DNA from: JBMNQI01 sp050944055
GTDB taxonomy: Bacteria > Bacillota > Clostridia > Oscillospirales > Oscillospiraceae
NCBI GenBank assembly: GCA_050944055.1
Contig: JBMNQI010000050.1
Span: 1 to 16,235, forward strand
DNA: 16,235 bases
Direction of reading: 5' to 3'
In this document: positions 1 to 7,851 of the stretch, piece by piece
Layout of the letters: each line of letters opens with the position of its first letter
Position numbering within the stretch: the first letter of the stretch is position 1
Made by a program: the position numbers and the translations under genes
Notes under the pieces: generated by a model
Told to the model about the DNA's origin: nothing
Seen by the model: only the letters and a program-made list of their open reading frames with translations
The model's database searches: none

Positions 1-952
1 AATAGTTTCTGGTTTTATAAAACAGTATTATGCCGGCCGCCCGGCGCTGCCGCCGAAAATTCTGCTTCCCCTGGATTTTGAGGACCGGGAGGATATTGAA
101 AAACTCCTCTCCGGAGAAGCCGGCTCTTCTGTCAGGCTTTTTGCGCCCAAAAGCGGCGAAAGCCTAAAGCTTATAAAGCTCGCTTCACTTAACGCGCGCG
201 AGGAGGCGGAGAGAGTAACCACGCGCGAGGAAAAGCAGAGCAGAGTTCTGGAGCTGCTGGGCCGCGCACTGCAGCTGGAAAAGCTCCCGCGCCGCATTGA
301 GGCCTACGATATCTCAAATACCGGTAAGAGCGAAATAGTCGGTGCGATGACTGTATTTCAGGACGCGCAGCCCCGAAAGCGCGACTACAGAAGCTATATT
401 ATTAAGGAGCAGGATGCTCAGGACGATTATTCCGCGATGCGCGAGATGCTGCGCCGCCGCTTAATCCGTCTTAAGGCAGGCGACAAGGGCTTTGAAACAA
501 TGCCCGACCTCCTGCTAGTCGACGGAGGCAGCGTACACGCCTACGCCGCCAAACAGGTCGAGGAGGAGCTGGGCTTCAATATCCCGGTCTTTGGCATGGT
601 CAAGGACGACAGGCACCGTACAAGGGCCATATTGGCTCCGGACGGCTCCGAGATCGGCATTAAACAGAATCAGTCTTTGTTCTCGTTCGTGGGAAGGATA
701 CAGGAGGAGACGCACAGGGCCGCGATAGAGTTCCACCGCAAGAGGCGGCAGGGCACGGTAGCTTCCTCCAGCCTGGACAGGATACCCGGCGTAGGCCCGA
801 AGCGGCGCGGCGCGCTTCTGAGACATTTCGGAAGCGTATCGAAAATAGAGGAAGCGTCCGAAGAAGAGCTGGCCAAGGCAGTGCCGAAAAACACGGCGAA
901 AGCCGTTTACGAGTATTACCACACGGACAAAGCCGAAAGGAAACATAAATGA
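1..952 (+). CDS. uvrC: UvrABC excinuclease subunit C, C-terminal part (partial, 5' end outside window)
   Basis: UvrC makes the two incisions around DNA lesions in nucleotide excision repair, acting with UvrA and UvrB in the cytoplasm. The open frame enters the window at base 2 and gives 316 residues. Visible features are the RNase H-like 5'-incision domain, with YDISNTG (Asp about residue 103), LLLVDGG (Asp about 174), VKDDRHRT, and ETHRAAIEFH with its His near 238; these match the known catalytic Asp/Asp/His positions of the family. Near the C-terminus is a helix-hairpin-helix DNA-binding segment containing IPGVGPKRR. The N-terminal GIY-YIG nuclease lies upstream of the window. The stop TGA overlaps the rsmD start in ATGA, so the genes are probably translationally coupled. 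Identification is secure; only the completeness of the 5' half is unknown. Confidence 0.96.
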   Translation, partial: IVSGFIKQYYAGRPALPPKILLPLDFEDREDIEKLLSGEAGSSVRLFAPKSGESLKLIKLASLNAREEAERVTTREEKQSRVLELLGRALQLEKLPRRIEAYDISNTGKSEIVGAMTVFQDAQPRKRDYRSYIIKEQDAQDDYSAMREMLRRRLIRLKAGDKGFETMPDLLLVDGGSVHAYAAKQVEEELGFNIPVFGMVKDDRHRTRAILAPDGSEIGIKQNQSLFSFVGRIQEETHRAAIEFHRKRRQGTVASSSLDRIPGVGPKRRGALLRHFGSVSKIEEASEEELAKAVPKNTAKAVYEYYHTDKAERKHK

Positions 953-1497
953 GAGTAATAACTGGAAGTGCCCGCGGGCGCAAGCTTGAAACGCTTCCGG
1001 GGCCAATAACCCGCCCGACGACCGATATGGTAAAAGAGGCCGTATTCAATATCATACAGTTCGACATAGAGGGCCGCCGCGTACTTGACCTCTTTGCCGG
1101 GAGCGGCCAGATGGGCATTGAGGCACTCAGCCGGGGCGCGAGGGAAGCGGTATTTGTCGACCAGAAAGCCGAGGCAATACGAGTCATAAGGCGCAACCTG
1201 GAAAAGACGGGCTTTGTTAAAAACGCGCAGGTATTCTTAAGCGACGCTTTTTCCTGGTTGTCGGGAGGCCGGGGTCAGTTTGACCTGATTTTTATCGACC
1301 CTCCTTATATGACAAATCATATTGAAAAAGCTCTGAATATTATCAGAAAGTTTGACATTTTGTCAGATGGTGGTATAATAATTTGCGAAAGTTCAGAAAC
1401 AAAACCCACTCCGGCCGCGCAGGAACCGCTGCGTTTGCTGAAAGAGTATAAGTACGGTAAAATTAAAATCTCCCTGTTTAATAAAGGTGTGGTCTGA
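949..1497 (+). CDS. rsmD: 16S rRNA (guanine(966)-N(2))-methyltransferase RsmD
   Basis: RsmD transfers a methyl group from S-adenosylmethionine to N2 of G966 in 16S rRNA during small-subunit assembly. The 182-residue protein is the usual family length. It begins with the typical MRVITGSARGRKL and has TRPTTDMVKEAVFN near residues 21-34. The SAM-binding motif I is VLDLFAGSG (45-53), and the catalytic N6/N2-methyltransferase motif DPPY is at 117-120. The ATG is preceded by AAAGGAA and overlaps the uvrC stop by four bases. The TGA stop shares one base with the coaD start (TGATG). The rsmD-coaD pairing is very common in Bacillota and supports the call. Confidence 0.96.
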   Translation: MRVITGSARGRKLETLPGPITRPTTDMVKEAVFNIIQFDIEGRRVLDLFAGSGQMGIEALSRGAREAVFVDQKAEAIRVIRRNLEKTGFVKNAQVFLSDAFSWLSGGRGQFDLIFIDPPYMTNHIEKALNIIRKFDILSDGGIIICESSETKPTPAAQEPLRLLKEYKYGKIKISLFNKGVV

Positions 1498-1985
1498 TGC
1501 GAACGGCATTATGCCCCGGCAGCTACGATCCGGTAACTTTCGGCCATTTAGACGTTTTCAGGCGCGCAGCCGCTATTTATGATAAAATCATCATCTGCGT
1601 CACTGAAAACAGCGGCAAAAGCTGCCTTTTTAACCCCGCGGAACGGGCAGAGCTTATAAGGCGCGTCATAGGGGATATCCCGGCCGAAGTGGAAATAGTG
1701 GACGGTTTTATATCCGAGTTCGCGCGAGACCGCGGAGCGCAGGCAATCGTTAAAGGGCTGCGCACAGGGAGCGACTTCGAAATGGAATTTACAATGGCGG
1801 TGTACAACCGCCGTCTTGCCCCGGAGGTTGAGACAGTTTACCTCCCGGCAAGAGAAGAATATATATACCTCAGCTCCAGCGCGGTAAGAGAGCTTGCCTG
1901 GTTCGGAGCTGATCTTAGCCCCTATGTACCTAGAGAAATTATTCCCGACATAGATTTAAAAATCAAACAGAGGAGGGGACGCTGA
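1497..1985 (+). CDS. coaD: Pantetheine-phosphate adenylyltransferase (PPAT)
   Basis: CoaD joins ATP and 4'-phosphopantetheine to form dephospho-CoA and pyrophosphate, the penultimate step of coenzyme A synthesis. The 162-residue length is typical. The nucleotidyltransferase signature GSYDPVTFGHLD is at residues 8-19, including the T-x-G-H catalytic motif (His17). KGLR is at 86-89. The second nucleotide-binding signature appears as YLSSSAVREL near 124-133, matching the family's SSS-x-VKE with Arg in place of the usual Lys. The start is fixed by the one-base TGATG overlap with rsmD, and the stop overlaps the next gene in the same way, so the four genes read as one operon. Confidence 0.97.
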   Translation: MRTALCPGSYDPVTFGHLDVFRRAAAIYDKIIICVTENSGKSCLFNPAERAELIRRVIGDIPAEVEIVDGFISEFARDRGAQAIVKGLRTGSDFEMEFTMAVYNRRLAPEVETVYLPAREEYIYLSSSAVRELAWFGADLSPYVPREIIPDIDLKIKQRRGR

Positions 1986-2491
1986 TGGCAGGCGGTGTTG
2001 AAGAACTCATTGACATGCTTTACGACATGGTTCAGGAAGCTAAGAATATGCCGTTCAATTCGGAAAAATGCGTTTTGGAAAAGGAAAGAGTGCTTGAGCT
2101 CATAGAGGAGATAAAGGCCCGCGTTCCCACCGAGGTCTCGGAGGCGCAGATGCTTGTAGCTGCCCGCGCCGATTATATCTCCGGCGCAAAGCGGGAGGCC
2201 GAGGCAATAAAGCAGGTTGCCGAGGAGGAGGCAAAACGCCTGGTTTCAGAGCAGGAGATTTACCGTATGGCGAAGCAGAAGAGCCGGGAGATAATCGCCT
2301 CGGCAGAGGCGCGAAGCAAGGAGCTGCGCCGGGCCGCAAACGCGTATGTAGACGAGATAATGAAAAATACGGAGGATGCGATAGCCGAGGCGTTAAACAG
2401 CGTCCGCCAGTCGCGCAGCCGTTTCCGCCAGTCTGTCGGAGCCGCGCAGCAGCCTGCCCCGGCGCCCGCGCCGGCCCAGAAGGTCGAGTAG
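1985..2491 (+). CDS. Coiled-coil protein conserved downstream of coaD (ATPase-subunit-like, function unknown)
   Basis: This 168-residue protein is almost wholly charged alpha-helix rich in Ala, Glu, Lys and Arg (residues about 20-145). It resembles the rod of V/F-type ATPase b/E subunits or DivIVA-like proteins, without catalytic motifs. Short coiled-coil proteins of this kind, often labelled ATPase, commonly follow coaD in Clostridia; that context supports reality but not function. It has no signal peptide or membrane segment, so it is probably cytoplasmic. The tail near 154-166 is low-complexity Pro-Ala. The start ATG follows a strong GGAGGGG and overlaps the coaD stop by one base. The stop is TAG. 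I can name no molecular activity. Confidence 0.85.
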   Translation: MAGGVEELIDMLYDMVQEAKNMPFNSEKCVLEKERVLELIEEIKARVPTEVSEAQMLVAARADYISGAKREAEAIKQVAEEEAKRLVSEQEIYRMAKQKSREIIASAEARSKELRRAANAYVDEIMKNTEDAIAEALNSVRQSRSRFRQSVGAAQQPAPAPAPAQKVE

Positions 2492-2541
2492 TGCCGTTCT
2501 GAAAACCTAGAAGGACTAACTTTCAATCAGGGCAATAAAAC

Positions 2542-2566
2542 GGGCTTAGTCATTACGGCTGAGCCT
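2542..2566 (+). terminator. Candidate intrinsic terminator of the uvrC-rsmD-coaD operon
   Basis: A 10-bp stem (GGGCTTAGTC with GGCTGAGCCT, three G-T wobbles) closes a five-base ATTAC loop and is followed by AATTTT at 2567-2572. It lies 50 bases after the last plus-strand stop. The U tract is short, so termination strength is uncertain. Confidence 0.4.
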
Positions 2567-2620
2567 AATTTTAACGGAGTAGGTAGAGGTACAGCAGCAC
2601 GTGTAACTGGAATGAATAGG

Positions 2621-2653
2621 GCCTCCTGTTGTAGATTTACTACGACAGGAGGC
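2621..2653. repeat. Strong inverted repeat at the convergent end of the plus operon and the LysR genes
   Basis: GCCTCCTGTTGTAG and CTACGACAGGAGGC form a 14-bp stem with one T-G wobble and a five-base loop (ATTTA). It sits between the convergent plus-strand operon and the minus-strand LysR pair (stop at 2694), where a bidirectional terminator is expected. Neither side has a good U tract (TTAAATG on plus, CCTATTC on minus), so I record it as an inverted repeat with possible terminator or mRNA-end function. The rest of the 2492-2693 gap holds only the upstream hairpin and an open but unrecognised plus frame. Confidence 0.55.
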
Positions 2654-2693
2654 TTAAATGTTGGGGCAAAAACAGATTTTGTTAAAACATCAA

Positions 2694-3589
2694 TCAGACA
2701 TCATTGCGTTGGCCGTAATACTCTCTTAAGAACCGGATGAAGGTATCGGCAAGCGGGCTTTCGCTCGTCCTGCTTTTTACGCAGCAACAAACACAATTTA
2801 TCCCATCCAGGGGGATATAACGAACATTCGAGACATTATTTTGTAAGCCGAATCGACGGTCTACGACGGCCACACATCTGCCGGTTTCCAGCTGCATACA
2901 GATAGACTGCACATTCGGCAGCAACCGGGTCGTGGTCGGCTCGAGTCCCAGGTCAGATAACATCTTTGCGCAGACCCGCGAAAACTCGAAGCTCTGGAAT
3001 TCCCAAGAGGCAAAACAAAGCAGCGGAAGGTTCCAGCAGGCAGGATCAATCCGGTCGTCTGTGATGTCAGCCGGGACGCAAAGACACATGTCCTGCTCGG
3101 CAAATGGATAAACCTCAAGATCCTGCGTAATTATCGCATTATCCGGCGGGATGATGGCGACGTCCAGTTCGTCGTTTCGTATCTTCTGCAGGAGCGTGTT
3201 GTGGTGATGCTGATAACCCATTATAAGCACGCTCGGATTCAGTGCACGGAAAGCCGTGACGGCTTTATCGATCTCGCCGAATGGGGAGATCATAACCGAG
3301 TATCCCAGACGCAAATGTTTTTTTCTCCACTGCGTCTCCAGGGCGGCGTCTCTGAGCACTTTCTTTCCGCGCTGTATTTGGTTGTAAAAAAATCGTTATA
3401 GTATGCGCCTTCCCGGGTTAACTCAAGCCCCCGCCTGCTGCGTTTGAAGAGCTGATGACCCAGTTCACGCTCCAGATTGATAATCTGGTTGGATACTGAC
3501 TGCTGAGACATGAACAGGTTTTCCGCGGTGACCGTAAAGCTCCGGGTGCGGGCCGCTTCCAGAAAGACCTTGATCTGGTTATAGTTCAT
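2694..3589 (-). pseudogene. LysR-family transcriptional regulator, interrupted by a one-base frame change
   Basis: Two minus-strand pieces together make one LysR-type regulator. The N-terminal piece starts at ATG 3589 with an HTH near residues 18-55 (SFTVTAENLFMSQQSVSNQI, then LGHQLFKRSRRG). The C-terminal piece, in the -1 frame, carries the effector-binding domain (LRLGYSVMISPF onward) to the stop at 2694. The frames meet at seven T (plus-strand A7 at 3386-3392). Reading one base twice there gives ...YYNDFFYNQIQRGKKVLRD..., a seamless 298-residue protein of normal family length. Without it, translation stops after 99 residues at 3290, giving an HTH-only product. GGAGG lies seven bases before the ATG, inside the end of the upstream LysR gene, whose stop overlaps this start in ATGA. 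The break could be true decay, a homopolymer sequencing error, or slippage. Confidence 0.8.
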
Positions 3590-4485
3590 ATCTCGTCCTC
3601 CAGTGAGGCGCAGTATGCTTGGATGTAATCCTCAAACCGGACCGCGAGGGGCGTCGTTCTGACCTGTATCCGTGTGAGGCAAAGTGTCACTGTGCGCGCC
3701 ACTCTCTTCATGTGAAAAACATCCGCGTTTTTAAGTTTGTTGTTTATTGGGCTTACCGTCACTCCGCTGCCCATGCGAACGGCCAGATACACGCTGTCAA
3801 GATTGTCCAATACAACGGAACGTTTCGGCGTCATATTGCCGCGGACAAATTCCTGATCTTCCCTGAAAATCACGGCGGCCTCGTCTTCCTCGCACGCATA
3901 AGCTGCGAAATGCGGCCCCATTGCTATTTTCAAATCGTTCATGGTCGTCGCGGCATAAGCGCTGTCTTTTGCCACGATCAGGTACAGCGGAATTTCACCT
4001 AATACGCATATCCTTGGCGCCAATCTGACGTTGCTGGCAAGATAGCGGGACGAGAGCATCATGTCTACGCTTCCGCTTGACAGGAGCTCCAGCGAGTTGG
4101 CCGGCGACGCCTGATACAGCTGTATATCCGCGTCGGGTTCCTGCTCCCGGAAGGAATTAACAGCATTTATGAACCATTCAGGGCAGGATACATATTCGGA
4201 CGCCACGATCTTCAGCTCGCTTGAAGATTTTCTCCGGGACAGCTCCACTGATGCTTTCCTCATATCTGACTCAAAATCCAAAAAGAACTGATACATCTTT
4301 CGCCCGGCAGACGACAGGACTACTTCGCCGTCATTTGGGATGAACAGGTTAACGCCGAGATCCTCCTCGAGCCTTTTGATGTTTTGCACGACTGCAGGCT
4401 TGTTGAGGTTCAACAGATTTGATGTCTCAGATAGGTTTTTGGTGCTGGCCAGAGACATAAAGCAGCCAATATTCATCGTGTTCAA
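3586..4485 (-). CDS. LysR-family transcriptional regulator (upstream member of a coupled pair)
   Basis: A DNA-binding regulator with a winged HTH at the N-terminus (NLSETSNLLNLNKPAVVQNI then KRLEEDLGVNLF) and a periplasmic-binding-like co-inducer domain from about residue 90. I chose the TTG at 4485: AGGAG (4500-4496) is ten bases upstream, whereas the longer TTG start at 4494 leaves only one base of spacing. An ATG at 4476 is possible but has 19 bases of spacing. From 4485 the protein has 299 residues. A promoter (TTTACA, 17 bp, TATAAT) lies 60-90 bases upstream. The gene runs in the same direction as the TRAP operon and just downstream of it, rather than divergently as is common for the family. 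Its effector is unknown; control of the adjacent TRAP or beta-helix genes is a contextual inference. Confidence 0.9.
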   Translation of the reverse strand: MNTMNIGCFMSLASTKNLSETSNLLNLNKPAVVQNIKRLEEDLGVNLFIPNDGEVVLSSAGRKMYQFFLDFESDMRKASVELSRRKSSSELKIVASEYVSCPEWFINAVNSFREQEPDADIQLYQASPANSLELLSSGSVDMMLSSRYLASNVRLAPRICVLGEIPLYLIVAKDSAYAATTMNDLKIAMGPHFAAYACEEDEAAVIFREDQEFVRGNMTPKRSVVLDNLDSVYLAVRMGSGVTVSPINNKLKNADVFHMKRVARTVTLCLTRIQVRTTPLAVRFEDYIQAYCASLEDEI

Positions 4486-4545
4486 GTCGTTCAAGCTCCT
4501 TTCACAATTACGTTGGCCGTCTAGAGCCCGCGCTTGTACACTTGA

Positions 4546-4574
4546 ATTATATTGTATTGCAGCTTATGTGTAAA
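4546..4574 (-). promoter_or_regulatory. Promoter of the LysR gene pair
   Basis: On the minus strand TTTACA (4574-4569), a 17-bp spacer and a perfect TATAAT (4551-4546) form a near-consensus sigma-A promoter. The predicted start lies near 4539, about 55 bases before the chosen TTG codon. Confidence 0.75.
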
Positions 4575-4613
4575 GCCCCGGCTGCAATCCTTTTCATTTT
4601 CGTACCGGCAACC

Positions 4614-4654
4614 GCGAAAGACGCGGAGACTGTGCAAGTCCCCGCGTCTTTCGC
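4614..4654 (-). terminator. Terminator-like hairpin after the TRAP operon
   Basis: A 13-bp perfect stem (GCGAAAGACGCGG with CCGCGTCTTTCGC) is extended inward, past a mismatch, by GACT/AGTC around a GTGCA loop. It begins 21 bases after the dctP stop and ends before the LysR promoter, the expected place for a transcript end. The AAAG/CTTT within the stem is typical of terminators, but no separate U tract follows on the minus strand. Confidence 0.6.
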
Positions 4655-4675
4655 ATTTACTATTCTTATTTAAGC

Positions 4676-5839
4676 TCAGCTTTCCGGCGGCGTCCAGTCA
4701 TAGCCGTAATAATCCGCCGTTTTTTGAAGCAGCTTTGTCATGTTAGCTGTCTTCTCCGCGTCACCGGCAACGCGGTTTAGGCAGTTTGCAGCGTTGGATT
4801 CAAACTGATAGCCGTAATACTTCAGTACATCCTCTTCACTGAGCCTTTTTATCTTTTTGTTGGAGCGCTCCTCTATGGTGGAAATCATGGTATCTTCCTG
4901 CGAGTTTTGCACTTCCACGCTGTAACTTCCGGTACGAAGAGCCGCTTCGCGTATTATCTGCTGCTGCCCCTGGCTTAGCTTATTCCAGAAATCCAGGTTG
5001 ATGGTATAGCAACTGCCGGCGGCGATGAGGCCGTTAAGCATCACGTTGGGCGCGACCTCATCCCAGCTCATGGCATAAACCGCCGCCAGAGCACAGTTTG
5101 CCGTGTCGCAGATACCGCGTTGCAGCGCGTCATATGTCTCGGAGGGAACAACAAAGACGGAGTTGAGCCCCATTATGTCGAACTTGGCGTTGTCGCCGCT
5201 GCCCATGCATTTGCATTTGGCGATCATTTCATCAAGCGTATCCCACTCATAGGTGGAGACAAGTGCGTCGGATCCGTTGTAGAGGACGTTCAAATAGTAC
5301 ATGTTATTCTCAGCGGCCTGTCCCTGCAGGATCGCTGCCGTTTCCTCGTCTTCAAACAGCATTGTCTCCCAAAGATTAATAATGTCTTCAGAGGTGCCGA
5401 TACCATACTGACCAAAGTTGAGGAAGTAGATGTATTCGCCATGCTGCATAGGGTTGACAGATATCATGTCAACCGCGCCGTTACGCAGAGCATCGAACTG
5501 AGTGAGGTCGTCGTAAACGGTACCGCCCCAGTAGATGTTCAGTGTAATCTTGCCGTCAGACAGTTCGGCAAGGCTGCTTTCAAAATATTTGAGGATATCG
5601 CCGACAAGCTCGTTTTCATTCACCGTTGCGTTATAGGTGATGGTGAGCGGCTCGATCTCCGCCGCGATGGCGGCCCAGTCCGCTTCGCCGTCGGCAGGCG
5701 CAGGTTCTTCGACGGGCTTGCTGACGGGTTTTTCCTCAGCGGGTTTTTCTTCCACGGTTTCGGCACTGCTTCCGCAGGCGCCCAGGGCGAATACCATTAC
5801 AAGCGCAAGCAGCAATGCCAGCAGTTTTCTCATTTTCAT
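4676..5839 (-). CDS. dctP: TRAP transporter solute-binding lipoprotein, DctP family
   Basis: This is the extracytoplasmic substrate receptor of a TRAP transporter, which hands organic acids or similar solutes to the DctQM permease driven by an ion gradient. The 387-residue protein starts with a lipoprotein signal peptide and lipobox LGAC (Cys22), followed by an acidic Pro/Glu linker to about residue 53. The family fold is shown by LRNGAVDMISVNP (118-130) and ETYDALQRGICD (234-245). The position normally held by the carboxylate-binding arginine in the K-x-R motif reads KCK (208-210), so Arg appears replaced by Lys. The start is fixed by AAAGGAGG six bases upstream. It follows dctM by 30 bases in the same operon. 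The substrate cannot be read from sequence alone. Confidence 0.92.
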   Translation of the reverse strand: MKMRKLLALLLALVMVFALGACGSSAETVEEKPAEEKPVSKPVEEPAPADGEADWAAIAAEIEPLTITYNATVNENELVGDILKYFESSLAELSDGKITLNIYWGGTVYDDLTQFDALRNGAVDMISVNPMQHGEYIYFLNFGQYGIGTSEDIINLWETMLFEDEETAAILQGQAAENNMYYLNVLYNGSDALVSTYEWDTLDEMIAKCKCMGSGDNAKFDIMGLNSVFVVPSETYDALQRGICDTANCALAAVYAMSWDEVAPNVMLNGLIAAGSCYTINLDFWNKLSQGQQQIIREAALRTGSYSVEVQNSQEDTMISTIEERSNKKIKRLSEEDVLKYYGYQFESNAANCLNRVAGDAEKTANMTKLLQKTADYYGYDWTPPES

Positions 5840-5869
5840 ATTGTGCCTCCTTTATTATTTGGTTGTTTT

Positions 5870-7222
5870 TTAACCTATATTGTAGCCCAGAATCCCCGGC
5901 AGCCAGGTGACGAGGTTGGGAATGGCCGCCAGAATGAAAACGATAGCCGTTTCACATATGAAATACGGTAATATCCCCTTGAATATCTTGGCAGGACTCT
6001 CGCGCAAGGCATTGGCCGTAGCAAATACGTTCATGCCGATAGGCGGCGTTATGCTGGCGATCTCCATCATGAAGCAGAGTGTGATGACGATAACATAGGG
6101 GTTGAAACCAATGCTTGCCAGAACCGGGAACACCACAGGAACCGTGATGATGAGCATGCTCATCATGTCCATGACGCATCCGCAGAAAATGTAAAACACG
6201 ATAACGATGGCAAAGATGACGAATGCCGGCGCGTTCATTCCCGCGATGAATTTTGCGATTGTTGACGCGACGCCTGTGGCGGAAATGAACTTGCTGAAGA
6301 TGGAACCGGAAAGGATGATCATAAATATGGATCCTTCCATGACGGCTGCATCCCATAGGCAGTCAAAAACCTTCTTAGCCGGGATGCGCTTTGCAAAAGC
6401 ATAGATACAGACCGCTACCGCCCCGATGGCGCCGCCGACCGTCGCGGCGAACCAGCCGAGCATTGTACCGCCGATTATGAGCATGAACAGCAGGAGAATA
6501 GGCAACAGGAACTTTAGCGCAGCCAGTTTATCCTTCAATGGAGCTTTTGGGCCGTCACCGGAGGGGATCGAGCCCTTCTTAATCCATCCGATGAGACGAA
6601 CCGTGACGCCGAGGAGTATCATCGTAATTATTCCGGGTATAATGCCGCTGCTGAGCGCCGCTCCGACAGACATCGTCATGGTCTTTCCGTTAAACATTAC
6701 GGGACTCGGCGACAGGAGGCAGAAAGTGATGATGCCCATGCTGGGCGGGATCAGCGTCGACAAGGCGCCTGCCGAGCATATGCAGCCCATGGAGTAGCTT
6801 TCGTCATAGTGCTGCTTTCTAAGCTCCGGCAGGGAAATCTTTCCGAAAACGATGCTTCCGGCTACGGAGGAGCCTGAGCAGGCGCCAAAGACCGCATTAG
6901 CCCCGATGACCGTGAAAAGCATACCGCCCTTTACCCTGCCAAGCCAGGCCTTCATGGAACGGAACGCGCCCTCGGCAATGCCCGTCAGGCCTGCCAGAGT
7001 GCCGACGATCATAAAAAGCGGGATGACCGAATAGTTGAAGCTGGCCGCGGTTGTAAACGGAGCCTGGGTAAACGTCGTCATTGCCAGCGCAAGATTGCCG
7101 CCGGCCAACCAGATCATGCCGACAAATCCGCAGCTGAGCATAGCTACGAACACCGGTACGCCAAGAAAGACCATGGCCATAAGAAAAATAAATACTACCA
7201 GCGCTATTAATGCGGGAGTCAT
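5870..7222 (-). CDS. dctM: TRAP transporter large permease subunit, DctM family
   Basis: The large membrane subunit forms the translocation channel of the TRAP system. The 450-residue protein is slightly longer than the usual 425-435 and is hydrophobic throughout, with about 12 membrane segments. Family signatures are GACSGSSVAGSIVFG near residues 113-127 followed by LPELRKQHYDESYSMG, LSTLIPPSMGI near 154-164, and ITPPIGMN near 394-401 close to the C-terminus. The ATG at 7222 overlaps the dctQ stop (ATGA) and follows GGAGGGGAGG, so the two permease genes are coupled. The dctP receptor gene is 30 bases downstream. Confidence 0.95.
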   Translation of the reverse strand: MTPALIALVVFIFLMAMVFLGVPVFVAMLSCGFVGMIWLAGGNLALAMTTFTQAPFTTAASFNYSVIPLFMIVGTLAGLTGIAEGAFRSMKAWLGRVKGGMLFTVIGANAVFGACSGSSVAGSIVFGKISLPELRKQHYDESYSMGCICSAGALSTLIPPSMGIITFCLLSPSPVMFNGKTMTMSVGAALSSGIIPGIITMILLGVTVRLIGWIKKGSIPSGDGPKAPLKDKLAALKFLLPILLLFMLIIGGTMLGWFAATVGGAIGAVAVCIYAFAKRIPAKKVFDCLWDAAVMEGSIFMIILSGSIFSKFISATGVASTIAKFIAGMNAPAFVIFAIVIVFYIFCGCVMDMMSMLIITVPVVFPVLASIGFNPYVIVITLCFMMEIASITPPIGMNVFATANALRESPAKIFKGILPYFICETAIVFILAAIPNLVTWLPGILGYNIG

Positions 7223-7803
7223 TGTGCCTCCCCTCCTTCCGGAACCGCTTCATCCACAGTTTTGACTGGAGGCGGTGTGTAACGAAAGATCAAACGCAGA
7301 ATCATCCAGACAAACGAGAAGGTCAGCAGCGCAAGGCCTACGCAGTAGGCCAGACCGAAAGGCCACGCCGGGAAGCTGAAGGATGAAGTGCTGATGGTCT
7401 TTTTATGCTTTATCATATCTGTCAGCAGGAATGCAAATCCGCGATATGTCATAAGACCGCTGATTCCCATTCCTAGCACGGCGCCCAAATAGGCCGTGCC
7501 TTTCTGTACCGCTGCGCCGAAGCGGTTGGTGAGGATATCCACGCAGGTGTGCCCGCGTTCGATTGTTACAAATCCGCAGCTTAAAAAAACAAGCACAACA
7601 TGCAGATATGCTATCCAGTCCACATAACTGTTGAGGCCGGAAACGGGAAGCCCCGCTCTTCCCAGCTTTTCTCCGCAGACATTGATGAACGCTATCAGCA
7701 TTATGCCGATAAGTGACAAGGCTGCCAGATAGGAGACGGCCTTATACACCCTAAGTACGACATGATCTGCTTTGACAAACCATGCCGGATTTTCATTCCT
7801 CAT
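7219..7803 (-). CDS. dctQ: TRAP transporter small permease subunit, DctQ family
   Basis: The small membrane subunit partners DctM. From the ATG at 7803 it has 194 residues with four predicted membrane segments: near AVSYLAALSLIGIML, YLHVVLVFLSCGF, YLGAVLGMGISGLM and YCVGLALLTFSFVWM. The loop containing IERGHTCVDIL matches the family pattern (E-R-x-H-x-x-V-D). I chose ATG 7803 because GAAGGA lies about seven bases upstream; a TTG at 7824 would add seven residues but has no good ribosome site. The stop overlaps the dctM start. It is the first gene of the dctQMP operon, with a putative promoter about 170 bases upstream and a dyad in the leader. Confidence 0.92.
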   Translation of the reverse strand: MRNENPAWFVKADHVVLRVYKAVSYLAALSLIGIMLIAFINVCGEKLGRAGLPVSGLNSYVDWIAYLHVVLVFLSCGFVTIERGHTCVDILTNRFGAAVQKGTAYLGAVLGMGISGLMTYRGFAFLLTDMIKHKKTISTSSFSFPAWPFGLAYCVGLALLTFSFVWMILRLIFRYTPPPVKTVDEAVPEGGEAQ

Positions 7804-7851
7804 GAAATCATCCTTCCATGTCAAAGATTTATGCCTTGGTTTTCATCAAAT

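Noticed and set aside
5120..5971. Long plus-strand open frame opposite dctP
   Set aside because: It is antisense to a well-supported TRAP receptor, shows no family motifs and no ribosome site. High G+C reading produces many such shadows here, for example also 11121-11903 opposite oppA.
7804..7824. TTG start of dctQ at 7824
   Set aside because: No ribosome binding site at suitable spacing; the ATG at 7803 has GAAGGA seven bases upstream.
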